Below are positions 22,970-29,940 of a stretch of DNA of 54,675 nucleotides, piece after piece. Origin of the DNA: Candidatus Kaiserbacteria bacterium. GTDB taxonomy: Bacteria > Patescibacteriota > Minisyncoccia > Phycocordibacterales > UBA2100. The stretch lies in assembly GCA_023267655.1 (NCBI GenBank), contig JAHFMV010000005.1, positions 13,200-67,874 on the forward strand, in the 5' to 3' direction. Position 1 is the stretch's first letter, and each line of letters opens with the position of its first letter. Under the pieces are notes generated by a model, which did not search any database, was not told the DNA's origin, and saw nothing but the letters and a program-made list of their open reading frames with translations. The position numbers were made by a program, and so were the translations under genes.

Positions 22970-23482
22970 TTATGGTGTTGCGGCGAGAACAACGCGCAAA
23001 TGCGCTGTCACATGCCATTGTTTGTCATTGTGGGCGATATCAAATTGTTCAAGTGACGCGGGAAACGGCAACGTCTCAAAGAGCGATATCGTGCGCATGA
23101 TCGCCGAGAACGAGCCATTTGCATTGATGGTGATCGAATACTGGGCGAGTCCATCCGGAGAACCCGAAATCGGCGTTGCTTCACTCACCGCGACATTGCT
23201 CGCGCCCGCATCGCGTCCTGCTTTTTCCATTGCATCGACCGCCTGCACGATCGAAACATTCACGAGGCTGGCAAGCGCCGCGCGTTCGACCTCGGTCGCC
23301 TGTACGGTCAGATGGGCGCGCGTCGCCGTCTCGCCGCGGATGTCTTGTTGGTGTGATTGCGTGAGCGCATCCGCGTACGCCACTCGCTCGCTCCCGAGAT
23401 TCGCAACCAAGAACCACACGCCGCCCCACATCGCCGTCGCGAGAACGAGAAGAGCCCACGCGAAAAGGGATGAGCGTGTCAT
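22970..23482 (-). CDS. pilO: PilO-like type IV pilus inner-membrane protein
   Basis: 170 residues: N-terminal helix LFAWALLVLATAMWGGVWFLV, a coiled-coil (20-80) rich in Ala/Glu, then a ferredoxin-like C-terminal domain with AQYSITINANGSFSAIMRTISLFETLPFPASLEQF. This layout, plus position behind pilM and pilN, identifies it as PilO, which with PilN forms the inner membrane link of the pilus machine. Sequence identity itself is low. A 1-nt gap separates it from pilN. Confidence 0.75.
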   Translation of the reverse strand: MTRSSLFAWALLVLATAMWGGVWFLVANLGSERVAYADALTQSHQQDIRGETATRAHLTVQATEVERAALASLVNVSIVQAVDAMEKAGRDAGASNVAVSEATPISGSPDGLAQYSITINANGSFSAIMRTISLFETLPFPASLEQFDIAHNDKQWHVTAHLRVVLAATP

Positions 23483-23483
23483 A

Positions 23484-23990
23484 TCAATAGGCGCCGGTGA
23501 GCGTTATGCTAAAGCGGCCTTCTTGCACACCGACGAGTGCTGCAACTGGAACTGCGACCGTGAGAAAGCGTCCGCTTTTCTGCAGCGCGTCGCGATAGAC
23601 ACTCACGCCTTCGCGACTTTGCGACGTTCCATTCAAAACGATTGTCCCTTTCGAATACGACATGCTGGTCACGCTAATACCAGACGGCTTAAGCCCGAGC
23701 GCGACACCGAGCGTTTCGGACGGCGTCGAGGTTGCCGCAAGAAGCGGCGAGAGAGCGTTGGTGTACGCTTGGGCTTTTGAGAGCTGTGCCTGGTCGTCAT
23801 GGTTTGCCGTGCCCGCTTGGTCCGCGTGCACCGCCGCTTGCGCAATGCGCACGGAGAGAAATGCGGGGACGAGCGCAGCGGCTGCGACAACTGCAGAAAT
23901 CCCGAGCGCAAGTGCAAGAACGAGTACATAACGCGTCCGTACCGTGCGGTTCAAGTGCTTTTTTTGTTCTTCAGGAAGGACGTTGCTCAT
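23484..23990 (-). CDS. pilN: PilN-like type IV pilus protein
   Basis: 168 residues. The cytoplasmic N-terminus SNVLPEEQKKHLNRTVRTRY holds the conserved N-terminal LLP-type segment that binds PilM, here NVLPEEQK. A transmembrane helix (23-45) and a coiled coil follow, then a C-terminal domain (GISVTSMSYSKGTIVLNGTSQSREGVSVYRDALQKS) of the PilN fold. It is the second gene of pilM-pilN-pilO. Confidence 0.8.
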   Translation of the reverse strand: MSNVLPEEQKKHLNRTVRTRYVLVLALALGISAVVAAAALVPAFLSVRIAQAAVHADQAGTANHDDQAQLSKAQAYTNALSPLLAATSTPSETLGVALGLKPSGISVTSMSYSKGTIVLNGTSQSREGVSVYRDALQKSGRFLTVAVPVAALVGVQEGRFSITLTGAY

Positions 23991-24038
23991 AGAAGTTAGA
24001 AATGAGAGATGAGAAATTAGAAATACGAATACAATTCA

Positions 24039-25124
24039 TCAGAGGCTGCGAAGCGCGAGGCCGATTGCGGTTGCGTACTGGAATGACGCGCGGTACTCGA
24101 TCGGCGGAATGTAGTCATCGAATGAAAAAATATTGCGCCAGACATTCGGGCGTTCCGCGGGCACATGTACTTTGCCCGCAATATATTCCGGCAATCCCTT
24201 CAGGTTTGCGCTGCCCCCCAAGAGATACACGCGCTCGACCGGCGATGTTTTTTCCTGACCTTCGGCGCGGCGTGTATCCCAAAAGCGGTAGTGCTTCGCA
24301 ATCTCTTCCCCAAGTTGTGCCGCGATTTTCTCGATCGCCGCGTACCCTTTTTCATCCTCCGGTCCTGCACGGATCAGGCCGTGTTCATTTTTAAATTCGA
24401 CAGCCGCGTCTTCTTGTATCTGCAACGCTTCCATCAGCGCGCGGCTCATGTGGTAGCCGCCGATATCCACGGTCGAGGTGAAAATGGGGATGCCATTTTT
24501 CAAAATGGCGACACCAGTGCGTGCGTATCCGCAATCCACCAAGAGCGTGACGGGGTCTGCATGTTTTCCTGAAATTGCCCGCGCAATGGAACGCGCTTCG
24601 ATCTCGAGCGATACGAGGTCGATACCCGCTGCCGCAAACGCCTCGACATATCCGTCGGCAAGGTCGCGAGGAAAAACCGTGACAGCGATCTCTTCTCCAT
24701 TCTCACCACGAGCCGCGACGGTGTCGTAGTCGTACACGGCCTGCGATGGCGGGATCGGCACGCGGTTTTCCAACTCGAATTCGATCATGTGCAATATCTG
24801 TTCGCGCGAACTCCCCGGTGGCACGTGCATGCTAAAGACATACGCGCCTTCCTCGGGAAGTGCCGCGTGTGCGCACGAAATGCCATTTTTCTTCTTCAAG
24901 TCATGGAGGACGCTCGCGAGTGCGTGCACGTCTTGTATGGCGCCCATGCGGACAACACCGTCTCCGATCTTTTCCGTACCGTACTTTGCGATGCGCGTGC
25001 CGCCTTTTTCTTCTTTGAGCGAGAGCCATTTCACCGACGAGTCCGTAATGTCGACGCCCGTCGCACAGGGGACGAGGAGGCGTGGCACCGGAAACCAGCG
25101 CGCAAAAGTACGCGAGAACATCAT
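24039..25124 (-). CDS. pilM: PilM type IV pilus assembly ATPase-fold protein
   Basis: 361 residues of the actin-like PilM fold: TGVDITDSSVKWLSL opens the first subdomain, then HAALPEEGAYVF, LENRVPIPPSQAVYDYDTV, LLVDCGYARTGVAILKNGIPIFTSTVDIGG (phosphate loops) and VYLLGGSANLKGLPEYI. It sits in the cytoplasm and binds PilN. TATACT at 25131-25136 lies 6 nt before the ATG. Together with pilB (44631-46325) it shows a type IV pilus, typically kept in Patescibacteria for host contact or DNA uptake. Confidence 0.9.
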   Translation of the reverse strand: MMFSRTFARWFPVPRLLVPCATGVDITDSSVKWLSLKEEKGGTRIAKYGTEKIGDGVVRMGAIQDVHALASVLHDLKKKNGISCAHAALPEEGAYVFSMHVPPGSSREQILHMIEFELENRVPIPPSQAVYDYDTVAARGENGEEIAVTVFPRDLADGYVEAFAAAGIDLVSLEIEARSIARAISGKHADPVTLLVDCGYARTGVAILKNGIPIFTSTVDIGGYHMSRALMEALQIQEDAAVEFKNEHGLIRAGPEDEKGYAAIEKIAAQLGEEIAKHYRFWDTRRAEGQEKTSPVERVYLLGGSANLKGLPEYIAGKVHVPAERPNVWRNIFSFDDYIPPIEYRASFQYATAIGLALRSL

Positions 25125-25131
25125 GGCATCA

Positions 25132-25163
25132 GTATACCGTATTCCGTATACCGCATACCGCGC
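25132..25163. repeat. GTATACCG word repeat
   Basis: GTATACCGTATTCCGTATACCG-like degenerate words overlap the -10 region of pilM. Confidence 0.5.
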
Positions 25164-25181
25164 GAAATACGATGTTGAAGA

Positions 25182-25514
25182 TTATTTTATTTTCGTGCCG
25201 TTTGGGATGGGTGCATCGGGAAGTAAGAGCGCGAGCCCTTCACCACCCGGCGATGCGGCAAGGAGCATGCCCTGGCTCTCAACACCGCGCAGCATCCTCG
25301 GCGCAAGATTCACGATGTATGGCAACTGTTTACCAATAATCTCTTCCGGCTTTCGGTATTGTGCGATGCCAGAGACAATCGTGCGCACTCCAAATTCCCC
25401 GAAATCAATAGTGCATTTCAACAGTTTGTCGGTGTCCGGAATTAATTCCGCAGCGCGAACCGTCCCAATGCGGATTTCGAGCTTTGCAAAATCATCGTAT
25501 GAAATAGGATCCAT
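25182..25514 (-). CDS. tRNA-binding (EMAP-II/MetG C-terminal type) protein
   Basis: 110 residues: ISYDDFAKLEIRIGTVRAAELIPDTDKLLKCTIDFGEFGVRTIVSGIAQYRKPEEIIGKQLPYIVNLAPRMLRGVESQGMLLAAS is the OB-fold tRNA-binding domain found at the C-terminus of methionyl-tRNA synthetase. Here it is a free protein, like Trbp111 or CsaA, that binds the outer corner of tRNA as a dimer. No metG is adjacent. Complete and of normal domain length. Confidence 0.88.
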   Translation of the reverse strand: MDPISYDDFAKLEIRIGTVRAAELIPDTDKLLKCTIDFGEFGVRTIVSGIAQYRKPEEIIGKQLPYIVNLAPRMLRGVESQGMLLAASPGGEGLALLLPDAPIPNGTKIK

Positions 25515-25523
25515 TCCTCCACT

Positions 25524-26510
25524 CTACTTCTTCGTCCAACTTAAGACAATGCTTAAAAGGCGCTGGAGTGTTTGCACGAGTTGAGCCAAGACAGCGGCAG
25601 GACCCGGCGTTTCGACTGGTTTTTCCACGGAATAACTGAAGGTCGAGCCACCATTTACAAAATCAACTGTGCGTGGCGTTTGCACTGTGGTCGTCCCAGT
25701 CGTCGTGGCTCGCGCGCCGAGCTGTGTCGTGCTGGACGTATTTTGCCCCGCCAGCGTCCCGGTATCAGTCGTGTCGCCTCCCGTATCAGTATTTCCCCCA
25801 AGACCGAGCGATTGCATCAGGCGCGACCATATGGATGTTGTGTCCGTACCCTGATTATCTTGCGTCGTTTGGTTGTTGCTGGTCTGCGTGTCATCGGGGG
25901 ACGCAAATGGATTCGGCGTCGCGGTGTAGTTGTTGTACCAACCGCTCGTATCTTGCGCGCCTGTCTGGGCACAATTTGGATCCGTGCCGGCAGGGGGACG
26001 ATATATTTGGCCGGGATTAAAAGGATCGCTCTTGGTCGTCGACGCGGTCGTGGAGGTCGCATTTGTCGGCGGACAGCTCGGCATCATTGGCATCATCATC
26101 ATGGGCATCGACATTTTTGGCATCGGCATTGGAAGCATGGGCAGCATCGGCATCATGCCGTCTGTTTTTTCGCCTTTGCATTTTCCGACCGCCTCGCATT
26201 TACCGGAGGTGACATGACCACTCGTTGTATCTTGGCAGGGACATTCGATCTTGCCACCGCCTTTGACGTTGCCGCATTTCCCGGTTTTTGGATCAATGCC
26301 TTTCATGCACTGGCACATGGCATCTTTTCCGCCCATGCATTGCATATCAGCCGCATTGCCAGCGGCCGTTTGTGACACATTCTGAATGCCAAAGCCTGAC
26401 GCAAATGCAGCCGCCCCCGCGCAGGCACCGCATATGAGAATGAGCGCGAGAATCGGCTGCCGTCCAGCGCGCCGTGCCGCTTTCCTCTTTGCCACCATGC
26501 GACTCATCAT
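25524..26510 (-). CDS. Secreted Cys-rich and Met/Pro-rich protein (family member 1)
   Basis: 328 residues. N-terminal export helix ILALILICGACAGAAAFASGF, a Cys-rich segment (MQCMGGKDAMCQCMKGIDPKTGKC, ECPCQDTTSGHVTSGKC, GKCKGE), then a remarkable run MMPMLPMLPMPMPKMSMPMMMMPM, a long Thr/Asn/Gln/Gly-rich low-complexity part, and a C-terminal hydrophobic helix (LAQLVQTLQRLLSIVLSW). The CPC-DTTSG-VTSG-C block and the Met/Pro run recur in the protein at 37600-38766, and the block in weaker form at 38787-40064. Role unknown; surface structure or metal binding is inference. Confidence 0.7.
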   Translation of the reverse strand: MMSRMVAKRKAARRAGRQPILALILICGACAGAAAFASGFGIQNVSQTAAGNAADMQCMGGKDAMCQCMKGIDPKTGKCGNVKGGGKIECPCQDTTSGHVTSGKCEAVGKCKGEKTDGMMPMLPMLPMPMPKMSMPMMMMPMMPSCPPTNATSTTASTTKSDPFNPGQIYRPPAGTDPNCAQTGAQDTSGWYNNYTATPNPFASPDDTQTSNNQTTQDNQGTDTTSIWSRLMQSLGLGGNTDTGGDTTDTGTLAGQNTSSTTQLGARATTTGTTTVQTPRTVDFVNGGSTFSYSVEKPVETPGPAAVLAQLVQTLQRLLSIVLSWTKK

Positions 26511-27586
26511 AACGCACGTAGTTGCGCTTCGACGGCTTGTACACATGGCACGCGTGCACCCTCTTCTCCCAAAACACAGAGCGCTCGTGCGCTATCGGGC
26601 GACGCCGACTGTATGTAATCGACCGCTGCGCCGATGAGGCAGTTTGACCGCTCGCCCAGATTTGCGCCCTTTGCACAGAGCACTGCTGCGCTCGCGGCAT
26701 CACTATACGAATAGCCAGAGGCGTCCCTACCGAGGCTCTGGAAACAAATATCGCGATACGCTGCTTCGACGCTCCGACACACGGAAAATGTTTTTGCAAA
26801 GTCGCCGTCATACATCACGAGTATGTGCGACGTCTGCATCAGGTAGCACTGACCGCGAAAGGCAGCATCGACGGCGTCGCATGGATACAGCGGATCGTCA
26901 CTCTTCAAAAAGCGCGAAGGCTCTTCCGGCGAATCACTGATGACGTTTTCCATAAAAACGCCGCCGGAACAGGTCGATTGCTCCCACGCCGGTGAGAGTT
27001 TCGTGCATCCATCGAGTGATTTGAAAAGGTCATGATCGAAATATGCCATGAGGCCATGGCCGATGCCGTGTACACAACTGAAATATTCGTAGGAGTAGCG
27101 GCTCTTGCCCGGAACATCCGCACAGATCGAATCGAGTTGTGAGAGCAGTTTTTCGCCGCCGCCCTGTGCGTCGCCGAAAATTCCTTCGAGGACGCCGTGG
27201 TAATATCCGGCGCGGCAAAAAGGATCTGCATGTTTGTACGCTTCGGCGACCGATCCATATTCCTTTCCAGCTTTTGCACCGATCAAATGGAGAAGCGGGT
27301 GGCAGAATGTTTTTGCATTTCCACCCGCGTTATATCGCGCCTTCAAATCTGCAAGCGCGTCGGCTGACGGATATCGTGCGAGAAACGCCGTGTAGTACGC
27401 CGTCCAACACGAGGATGTCTCACCACTATCTCCCGGACACGGATCCTGCTCGGAATACCCCGCGAGGGGATGTGATTCGTGTGGCGCGATCCGCTCTTTC
27501 ACGAAGCGTCCGAGAAAATAAAGTGCAGGGATGCACGCGAGAGCGCAGAGTGCGAGGATCAACTCTAAGCGATGTGTGCGGAACAT
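26507..27586 (-). CDS. Membrane-anchored Cys/His-rich protein with HGxGH motifs
   Basis: 359 residues. One N-terminal transmembrane helix (LILALCALACIPALYFLG), the rest outside the membrane. About 16 Cys and repeated His motifs: FCHPLLHLIG, FCRAGYYHGVLEGIFG, SCVHGIGHGLMAYF, then CDAV, QCYL, VCRS, ICFQ, LCAKG, NCLIG. The regular Cys-helix spacing suggests a disulfide-stapled helical repeat. No family known to me; metal or haem ligation is possible. TATAAT at 27593-27598 lies 6 nt before the ATG. Confidence 0.7.
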   Translation of the reverse strand: MFRTHRLELILALCALACIPALYFLGRFVKERIAPHESHPLAGYSEQDPCPGDSGETSSCWTAYYTAFLARYPSADALADLKARYNAGGNAKTFCHPLLHLIGAKAGKEYGSVAEAYKHADPFCRAGYYHGVLEGIFGDAQGGGEKLLSQLDSICADVPGKSRYSYEYFSCVHGIGHGLMAYFDHDLFKSLDGCTKLSPAWEQSTCSGGVFMENVISDSPEEPSRFLKSDDPLYPCDAVDAAFRGQCYLMQTSHILVMYDGDFAKTFSVCRSVEAAYRDICFQSLGRDASGYSYSDAASAAVLCAKGANLGERSNCLIGAAVDYIQSASPDSARALCVLGEEGARVPCVQAVEAQLRAL

Positions 27587-27606
27587 TCCCTTATTATAAG
27601 GCGAAA

Positions 27607-27993
27607 TCAACGCGGGAGTGTGTCGAGATAGCGCTGGAGGATGATCGCGGCCGCCGCAGCATCGTCGTGCTCTTTGCCTTTTGGTGCAAAACGCGACGCC
27701 TCCATGGAACTCCATGCCTCGCGCACGCGATGTACTACGAGCCTTGTGTGTTTTGAAAGTAACTCGGCGAAATCTTCCGCTTCTTTCGTGATCACGTTTT
27801 CACCCTCATTCCCTGCGCGCGTGTCCCCAATGACGATTTCTTGTACACCTTCTTTTACGCAGATTTTCCCAATGCGATCGATCGTCGAGCCGTCATTCGG
27901 CACGGTTGCATTCGGAAACGCGAATTCGCCTTTCTCATCAGAGAGCGCGAGTCCAATGCGCCGTGCGCCATAATCAATGCCGAGGTATCGCAT
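27607..27993 (-). CDS. ruvX: RuvX/YqgF-type Holliday junction resolvase-like protein
   Basis: 128 residues with the RNase H fold: YLGIDYGARRIGLALSDE (first catalytic Asp), VQEIVIGDTRAGNEGEN, and HDDAAAAAIILQRYLD (last Asp). YqgF processes the 5' end of pre-16S rRNA and has been proposed as a junction resolvase. Length is normal (~135). The start at 27993 is where the fold begins; the longer frame upstream overlaps the cytidylyltransferase gene. Confidence 0.9.
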   Translation of the reverse strand: MRYLGIDYGARRIGLALSDEKGEFAFPNATVPNDGSTIDRIGKICVKEGVQEIVIGDTRAGNEGENVITKEAEDFAELLSKHTRLVVHRVREAWSSMEASRFAPKGKEHDDAAAAAIILQRYLDTLPR

Positions 27994-28000
27994 GGAGACA

Positions 28001-28411
28001 CTATGGACGAAGTTTGGAGGTTTTGAAAGTCTCGGGCTGGAATGGCTCGAGGCGAACGATACGGACGGTGAGCCCGGCGTCCCGTAAATCGCTCTCGAGC
28101 GAACCAACATACTCACCGTCCTGATCGTAGCCGAGCGCGATAATATCCGGTGCTTCGCGCACAATGTGCTCGACATATCCTTCTTCATCACCGAGAACCG
28201 CACGATCGACAAGCGGGTGCGCGGCAAGCAGAGCTTGCCGCGCATTCTCGTCTCTTTGAGGCGCAAACCCACGATGTCGCAGCGCCGCCGAATCCCGCGC
28301 AACAGACACAATCAAAAAAGGCTCCTCTCCTAATTCTCTCGCCTGTCGAAAAAAATCCTCATGTCCCGCATGGATCATGTCGAAGGTCCCAAAGACCATT
28401 ATCTTTGTCAT
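28001..28411 (-). CDS. Cytidylyltransferase-family nucleotidyltransferase
   Basis: 136 residues. [26 protein letters not shown] holds the HxGH motif of the TagD/FAD-synthase superfamily, with a later [15 protein letters not shown] in the place of the ISSTxxR motif. Likely products are CDP-glycerol or an FAD-type adduct; a choice is not possible. The start codon lies 3 nt after tRNA-Ser (28414), so the mRNA probably begins with the processed tRNA 3' junction, and no ribosome-binding site exists. Confidence 0.78.
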   Translation of the reverse strand: MTKIMVFGTFDMIHAGHEDFFRQARELGEEPFLIVSVARDSAALRHRGFAPQRDENARQALLAAHPLVDRAVLGDEEGYVEHIVREAPDIIALGYDQDGEYVGSLESDLRDAGLTVRIVRLEPFQPETFKTSKLRP

Positions 28412-28413
28412 TG

Positions 28414-28498
28414 CGGAGGGAGTGAGATTCGAACTCACGGTGGGTTGCCCCACTCTTGTTTTCAAAACAAGCGCGTTAGACCTCTCCGCCATCCCTCC
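28414..28498 (-). tRNA. tRNA-Ser (TGA)
   Basis: 85 nt with long variable arm. Acceptor GGAGGGA/TCCCTCC with G73, anticodon arm CTTGT-TTTGAAA-ACAAG (TGA), T-loop TTCGAAT. No CCA is encoded. An HNH gene ends 3 nt before its 5' end, and a cytidylyltransferase starts 3 nt after its 3' end. Confidence 0.92.
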
Positions 28499-28501
28499 CC
28501 T

Positions 28502-28987
28502 TTAGGCCTTTAGACTACCACTAAGCCAGCTTTTTTCTAAGTAGTGCTCCTCGTAATGACAATTGGGACAAATCAACTCGAGATTGGATAGATCATTATT
28601 ATTTTTGTTTCGATCCTTATGATGCACGTGCAAGATCTCAAGTTTCGAATAACCGCATCGCTCGCACTTTATTCCCCTCTGTGCAATCAGTCTAATTTTT
28701 AAGGAACGTTGATTCTTCACTTTATCTTTTAGAGCCCGGCCGGTGTATTTTATACCAGTACGATGTCTGTTGGCGCATGCTCGGCTACATGTCTTTGCAT
28801 TTTTACTCGCCATTATCGGAGTCTTACAAACGATGCATGGCGTTTCTATTCTTTGTGAAATTGCATAACAGGGTAAGCCGCAAAAGGCTCTTCCTTTGCT
28901 CATACGAAGTAGAGCCGGCCGTCTATAAACGGACTTACCACAAACGACGCAGTTCACATTCGGATGCCTTTTATAATGCTCAGCCAC
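28502..28987 (-). CDS. HNH endonuclease with zinc ribbons
   Basis: 161 residues. Three Cys-pair zinc knuckles: CVVCGKSVYRR...FCGLPC, CIVCKTPI...TCSRACANRH, and the nuclease CERCGYSKLEILHVHHKDRNKNNNDLSNLELICPNCH with the HH-N-H residues. It is a complete HNH enzyme of the homing or group-I-intron type. It abuts tRNA-Ser at its 5' side on the same strand, with only 3 nt between, in parallel with the LAGLIDADG gene next to tRNA-Leu. Confidence 0.85.
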   Translation of the reverse strand: MAEHYKRHPNVNCVVCGKSVYRRPALLRMSKGRAFCGLPCYAISQRIETPCIVCKTPIMASKNAKTCSRACANRHRTGIKYTGRALKDKVKNQRSLKIRLIAQRGIKCERCGYSKLEILHVHHKDRNKNNNDLSNLELICPNCHYEEHYLEKSWLSGSLKA

Positions 28988-29065
28988 TAATCCACTATAC
29001 CAGTAATGTGAGAAAAGTTTTCCTTTTCAAAGATGTTGTGTGGAAAACGCGATACAATATCTTGC

Positions 29066-29536
29066 ATGCCTGATGAAGGAACGGGAACTCTGCGATGGAT
29101 GGCGTACGAGCACGAACATATCGAGCGCGGGTCTGATTGGTTTTGGGCACTTGGTGTTATCGCTGTTTCCGCTGCACTCACTTCAATCCTTTTTGGCAAT
29201 GTCCTCTTCGCGCTCCTTATTCTCGTCGCCGCGGTCACGATCGGCCTCATCGCGAAAAAGCCGCCAGAAATGCACGAATTTGAAATTTCAGAAAAAGGCA
29301 TTCGCACGGGGAAAAATTTCCATCCGTACGATTCGGTCATTTCGTTTTGGGTTGATGAGGAATTAGAAAAGCCACTCCTCCTCGTCGACACGGTCACGTT
29401 CATGACGCCGAACCTGATCATTCCTATCGGCGACATGCATCCTGACGATTTACGCGCCGCACTACGTCCGCACGCGGAAGAAGTCCCCATGAAAGAGCCC
29501 TTCGCGCACAAAATTCTCGAATTCTTCGGATTCTAA
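29066..29536 (+). CDS. Membrane protein with two helices and a PH-like cytoplasmic tail
   Basis: 156 residues. Two transmembrane helices (WFWALGVIAVSAALTSILF, NVLFALLILVAAVTIGLIA) followed by FEISEKGIRTGKNFHPYDSVISFWVDEELEKPLLLVDTVTFMTPNLIIPIGDMHPDDLRAALRPH, a bacterial PH-like domain pattern (DUF-type). Proteins like this are common next to pili genes in Parcubacteria, role unknown. The ATG at 29066 has TACAAT (29053-29058) 7 nt before it. Confidence 0.72.
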   Translation: MPDEGTGTLRWMAYEHEHIERGSDWFWALGVIAVSAALTSILFGNVLFALLILVAAVTIGLIAKKPPEMHEFEISEKGIRTGKNFHPYDSVISFWVDEELEKPLLLVDTVTFMTPNLIIPIGDMHPDDLRAALRPHAEEVPMKEPFAHKILEFFGF

Positions 29537-29539
29537 TAT

Positions 29540-29572
29540 AGCCACTGGCCACTAGGGTTTAGCCACTAGGGA
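29540..29572. repeat. TAGCCACTAG-word repeats
   Basis: AGCCACTGGCCACTAGGG-like degenerate words between two convergent genes. Confidence 0.55.
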
Positions 29573-29911
29573 AGAAATTAGCTTGTTTAGCATGCGCATT
29601 GTTTCCTCTAAAAATTGCTTTACGTTCGCAGTTTCCGTACTTGATGCAAGCTCAAGCTCTTCGGTGAGAACAACAAAGGTCTCTAGTTCTGCACCGGAGC
29701 CAAAAGCGATTCTTACAAACTGGACGTACTCTCCTCGATGCTTTCGGGCGAACCCTTCTGCAAGATTCGCAGGAATCGATACTGCGGCTCGTCGCATTTG
29801 ACTCGTCAGTCCGAACATTTCCGCTCTTGGGAACTTTTCTGTTAGTTTGTATACAGCTTTTACTAACTGAATGCCTCTCTGCCACACGATCAAATCGCGG
29901 TATGTTTGCAT
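29552..29911 (-). CDS. Four-helix bundle protein (S23 ribosomal-type)
   Basis: 119 residues: YRDLIVWQRGIQLVKAVYKLTEKFPRAEMFGLTSQMRRAAVSIPANLAEGFARKHRGEYVQFVRIAFGSGAELETFVVLTEEL is the diagnostic sequence of the small four-helix family originally found as an insertion in 23S rRNA genes. The function is unknown. It is bracketed on both sides by TAGTGGCTA word repeats (29540-29572 and 29915-29940), which suggests a mobile cassette. Confidence 0.88.
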   Translation of the reverse strand: MQTYRDLIVWQRGIQLVKAVYKLTEKFPRAEMFGLTSQMRRAAVSIPANLAEGFARKHRGEYVQFVRIAFGSGAELETFVVLTEELELASSTETANVKQFLEETMRMLNKLISSLVAKP

Positions 29912-29914
29912 TTT

Positions 29915-29940
29915 CCTAGTGGCTATTGGCTAGTGGCTAA
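29915..29940. repeat. TAGTGGCTA-word repeats
   Basis: CCTAGTGGCTATTGGCTAGTGG-like copies directly upstream of the four-helix bundle gene. Confidence 0.6.
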
